This document shows positions 4,469 to 7,204 of a DNA stretch of 7,204 nt, piece by piece (the first letter of the stretch is position 1; each line of letters starts with the position of its first letter). This DNA is from Desulfobacteraceae bacterium 4572_19 (GTDB lineage Bacteria; Desulfobacterota; Desulfobacteria; Desulfobacterales; NBLS01), in the NCBI GenBank assembly GCA_002084385.1, contig NBLS01000065.1, forward strand, positions 1 through 7,204, in the 5' to 3' direction. The notes under the pieces were generated by a model. It worked only from the letters and a program-made list of their open reading frames with translations. It was not told the origin of the DNA and made no database searches. The translations under genes were made by a program, and so were the position numbers.

Positions 4469-7087
4469 ATGGCCATTAAACAAACAGACAGTGATGCGGC
4501 GGAAAAACTTAGTCCGGATGAATTGCTCAAACAGTTAGAGACCAGTGCTAACGGATTGTCGGGCAATGAGGCACAAAATCGTTTAAATGATTTAGGTCCC
4601 AATGCACTTACAGAGGTTAAAAAAAATCCCCTGCTTGATTTTTTAAAATATTTCTGGGGTCCAATTCCATGGATGATAGAAATTGCGGCGATTCTTTCTA
4701 TTATCGCAAGAGATGTCCCTGACTTTATTATTATAATGATTATGCTGATATTCAATGGGCTTATCGGCTTTTGGGAAGAACATAAGGCATCTAATGCATT
4801 GGATGCTCTTAAAAAAGGGCTGGCACCTAAGGCACGTTGTCTTCGTGATGGTCAATGGGCTGAAATTGACGCAGTTCTTCTTGTACCTGGGGATGTAATA
4901 AAAATTCGTCTCGGTGATGTTATTCCGGCAGATGCTAAACTTATTGAAGGCGATTATATAAAAATTGATCAGGCAGCACTTACCGGTGAGTCTCTTCCTG
5001 TTGATAAAAAAACAGGTGATTTGGTTTATTCCGGTTCCATTGCCAAACAAGGAGAGATGATAGCACTTGTTGCTGCAACCGGCGAACATACTTTTTTTGG
5101 ACGTACTGCAAAACTTGTTGCAGGAGCTGGTGCTGAATCCCATTTCCAACAAGCGGTTATGCGAATTGGTAACTTTCTTATTCTTTTATCGTTGGCACTT
5201 TGTGCAGTATTAGTAGCAATTGCCCTTTATCGAGATCACTATGCCGGAGCAATTGGCATCAATGATATTTTGGATCTTGCTAAATTTGTACTTATACTTG
5301 CAATTGCATCTATTCCTGTGGCTATGCCGGCGGTATTATCTGTTACTATGGCACTGGGTGCTCTTGCCATGTCTAAAAAGAAAGCAATTGTATCAAGATT
5401 GCAGGCTATTGAAGAGATGGCTGGTGTTGATATTTTATGCTCGGATAAAACCGGAACGTTAACTAAAAATCAACTAACAATAGCGGAACCTGTTCTTTTT
5501 TCTGCAAAAACAAAAGAAGAGTGTATTCTTGGGGGAGCCATTGCAAGCCGTGAAGAAGATGGAGATGCAATTGATTCTGCTATTATAGAATCCCTTACTG
5601 ATAAAAATATTCTCGATAAATATAAACGTGGAAAATTTACTCCATTTGATCCTGTCAGTAAACGTACCGAAGCAATGGTTACAAATGCGGAAGGGCAAAC
5701 ACTGTATTTTACAAAAGGTGCACCGCAGGTAATTATCGATATGAGCAATATGTCTGATGCTGATAAAACCAAAGCTTCTGACAAGGTAAATGATTTTGCA
5801 GCTCACGGATATAGGGCACTTGGAGTCGCAAGCTCTATCAATACAAAATCAACTGAAGAATCAGCTAATAAATCTTGGGATTTTCTTGGAGTTATTCCAA
5901 TGTATGACCCACCCCGTGATGATTCTAAAGAGACAATTGAGCAGGCTCATGAGCATGGGCTTGATGTAAAAATGATTACCGGAGATGATACTGCAATAGG
6001 TGCTGAAATATCACGTCAATTAGGTATGGGAACCAATATTCAGGCTGCTGCTGATGTATTTAGCGGAGTTGATCCTGATCATGTACCAATGAAACTTGCA
6101 CAGGCAATTGAAAAAGCAGACGGCTTTGGACGTGTATTTCCGGAACATAAATACGCCATAGTAAAATCACTTCAAGAGAGAGGACACATTGTAGCAATGA
6201 CAGGTGATGGTGTAAATGATGCACCGGCACTTAAACAAGCTGATGCAGGAGTTGCAGTATCAGGAGCAACAGAAGCTGCACAAGCTGCTGCCGCACTTAT
6301 TCTTACAGCTCCCGGTTTAAGTGTAATAATTCATGCCATTAATATAGCTCGTCAGATTTTTGAACGAATGATGAGTTATACAATTTATCGAATTGCCATG
6401 ACAATTGATATTATGTTTTTTGTCGTACTTGCCATGATGTTTTTTCCAACGGTTGAAATTGGAGGACATACAATACCATTTAAACCAATATCTTCCGCCA
6501 TGATTATTATACTGGCACTTCTTGACGATATACCAATTATGACAATTGCTTATGACAACACCAGAATAGATCCTAAACCTGTTCGCTGGCAAATGGATAG
6601 AGTTCTTTCCATATCATGTATTCTCGGACTGCTTGCAATTATTGAAACTTTTGGACTGTTGTTTTTTGGAATGCAGCATATTGATCAGGTTCTATGGGGA
6701 GTTAAGATAGATCCTGATCATATTCAAACCATGATGTTCCTTCAACTTGTTGTGGGCGGACACCTCCTTTTATTTGTTACCAGATCAAAAGAGTCTCTTT
6801 TTAAACCACCATACCCTGCCAAAATATTATTTGGAGCAATAATGGGAACACAGATTTTTGCACTTATTCTTTGTGCCGTTGGAGTTGGTGATGTTATTCC
6901 GCAACTACCATGGCAGTTAATAGCATTGGTATGGGGCTATAATTTAGTTTGGATGGTAATTCAAGATATTGTAAAACTGATTATTTATAAATATATTGAA
7001 CGTAAAACTGACCATCAGAAAAACTGGAAAGATAAAATTGGAAAAAGTCTTCAACATTACAGTCGTAAATCTCAAAGTGCGAAATAA
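4469..7087 (+). CDS. plasma-membrane-type H+-exporting P-type ATPase (type IIIA)
   Basis: This 872-residue ATP-driven pump belongs to the Pma1/AHA2-like type IIIA group, expected to export protons across the inner membrane. The ATG at 4469 is preferred over an upstream TTG (4445) because AAGGAG (4453-4458) stands 10 bases before it. The order is typical: N-terminal cation-ATPase segment (about 14-50), M1-M2 (62-102), and actuator TGES (172-175). M4 carries PVAMP (283-287), followed by phosphorylation site DKTGT (Asp326). The nucleotide domain has KGAP (416-419), DPPRD (480-484), TGDD (504-507) and TGDGVNDAP (578-586). Six helices, about 635-840, close the protein. M6 LLDDIPIMTI holds Asp686-Asp687; Asp687 aligns with proton-binding Asp684 of AHA2. 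A short basic tail replaces the plant autoinhibitory domain. The M5 arginine (AHA2 Arg655) aligns with Asp647. The gene is complete and monocistronic in view. Confidence 0.93.
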   Translation: MAIKQTDSDAAEKLSPDELLKQLETSANGLSGNEAQNRLNDLGPNALTEVKKNPLLDFLKYFWGPIPWMIEIAAILSIIARDVPDFIIIMIMLIFNGLIGFWEEHKASNALDALKKGLAPKARCLRDGQWAEIDAVLLVPGDVIKIRLGDVIPADAKLIEGDYIKIDQAALTGESLPVDKKTGDLVYSGSIAKQGEMIALVAATGEHTFFGRTAKLVAGAGAESHFQQAVMRIGNFLILLSLALCAVLVAIALYRDHYAGAIGINDILDLAKFVLILAIASIPVAMPAVLSVTMALGALAMSKKKAIVSRLQAIEEMAGVDILCSDKTGTLTKNQLTIAEPVLFSAKTKEECILGGAIASREEDGDAIDSAIIESLTDKNILDKYKRGKFTPFDPVSKRTEAMVTNAEGQTLYFTKGAPQVIIDMSNMSDADKTKASDKVNDFAAHGYRALGVASSINTKSTEESANKSWDFLGVIPMYDPPRDDSKETIEQAHEHGLDVKMITGDDTAIGAEISRQLGMGTNIQAAADVFSGVDPDHVPMKLAQAIEKADGFGRVFPEHKYAIVKSLQERGHIVAMTGDGVNDAPALKQADAGVAVSGATEAAQAAAALILTAPGLSVIIHAINIARQIFERMMSYTIYRIAMTIDIMFFVVLAMMFFPTVEIGGHTIPFKPISSAMIIILALLDDIPIMTIAYDNTRIDPKPVRWQMDRVLSISCILGLLAIIETFGLLFFGMQHIDQVLWGVKIDPDHIQTMMFLQLVVGGHLLLFVTRSKESLFKPPYPAKILFGAIMGTQIFALILCAVGVGDVIPQLPWQLIALVWGYNLVWMVIQDIVKLIIYKYIERKTDHQKNWKDKIGKSLQHYSRKSQSAK

Positions 7088-7102
7088 AGATAATGATTTA
7101 TG

Positions 7103-7204
7103 GTAACTGTTCACGAACAAGAAATGTGAATTTTCGGTAATCTCACATTTGTAAGCGTTCACAAGTGCCTTATATTCGCATAAACAGCTTGGCATATAAT
7201 AGTT
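7103..7204 (+). mobile_element. MITE copy F, cut by the window end
   Basis: The left end GTAACTGTTCACGAACAAG, the small hairpin AAATGTGA/TCACATTT and the left arm of the large hairpin (from 7151) are present; the window ends at the hairpin loop. Orientation is as in A, B and C. It starts 15 bp after the ATPase stop. The left flank is GATTTATG (7095-7102), which predicts the same 8 bases after the right end about 54 bp beyond this window. Confidence 0.85.

Noticed and set aside
1658..7204. Repeats between genes as integron attC sites
   Set aside because: There is no GTTRRRY-type core, the copies occur in both orientations, genes lie on both strands, and two copies have 8-bp target duplications, which attC sites do not have.

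Overview
The window is AT-rich and comes from a Gram-negative-type bacterium. The evidence is an HlyD-type periplasmic adaptor, a DUF3124 relic, an AI-2E-family permease and a bacterial type IIIA proton ATPase. AT-rich, repeat-laden intergenic DNA with this gene mix would suit a deltaproteobacterium (Desulfobacterota), but no ribosomal or other marker gene is present, so that placement is a guess.

Layout. Positions 1-563 (minus) hold the N-terminal 187 residues of an efflux membrane-fusion protein that runs off the left edge. Immediately upstream of it on the same strand is a class II fructose-bisphosphate aldolase (586-1578), separated only by a 22-bp palindrome, so the two may be co-transcribed. 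Positions 1579-2813 hold no intact gene. This stretch contains three copies of a repeat (A, B, C) and a DUF3124 gene remnant that has lost its 5' end (2244-2639). An AI-2E-family permease with an unusual N-terminal hexapeptide repeat follows (2814-4022, minus). A divergent intergenic region (4023-4468) contains an inverted intact repeat copy (D) and a decayed one (E). A complete P-type H+-ATPase fills 4469-7087 (plus), and another repeat copy (F) starts 15 bp after its stop and runs off the right edge.

The main theme is the repeat. It is a 156-bp non-autonomous element that begins GTAACCGTTCACG and ends CTTGTGAACGCTTAC. Two copies carry perfect 8-bp target-site duplications: CATTTTTT around A and AAACTATC around D. 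The GTAA ends and 8-bp duplications are what the IS66 family produces, so I read it as an IS66-type MITE. Most of its length is a 108-bp near-perfect hairpin whose arm differences are mostly G-U compatible on one strand only. Copy D lies between two divergent genes, and each of its ends supplies a -35-like hexamer 17 bp from a good -10, so it may have created the promoters of both the permease and the ATPase. Copies B and C flank the broken DUF3124 gene. There is no evident shared pathway among the protein genes (efflux, glycolysis, transport, proton pumping). The window looks like ordinary housekeeping and transport genes in a MITE-colonised region, not a dedicated new system.
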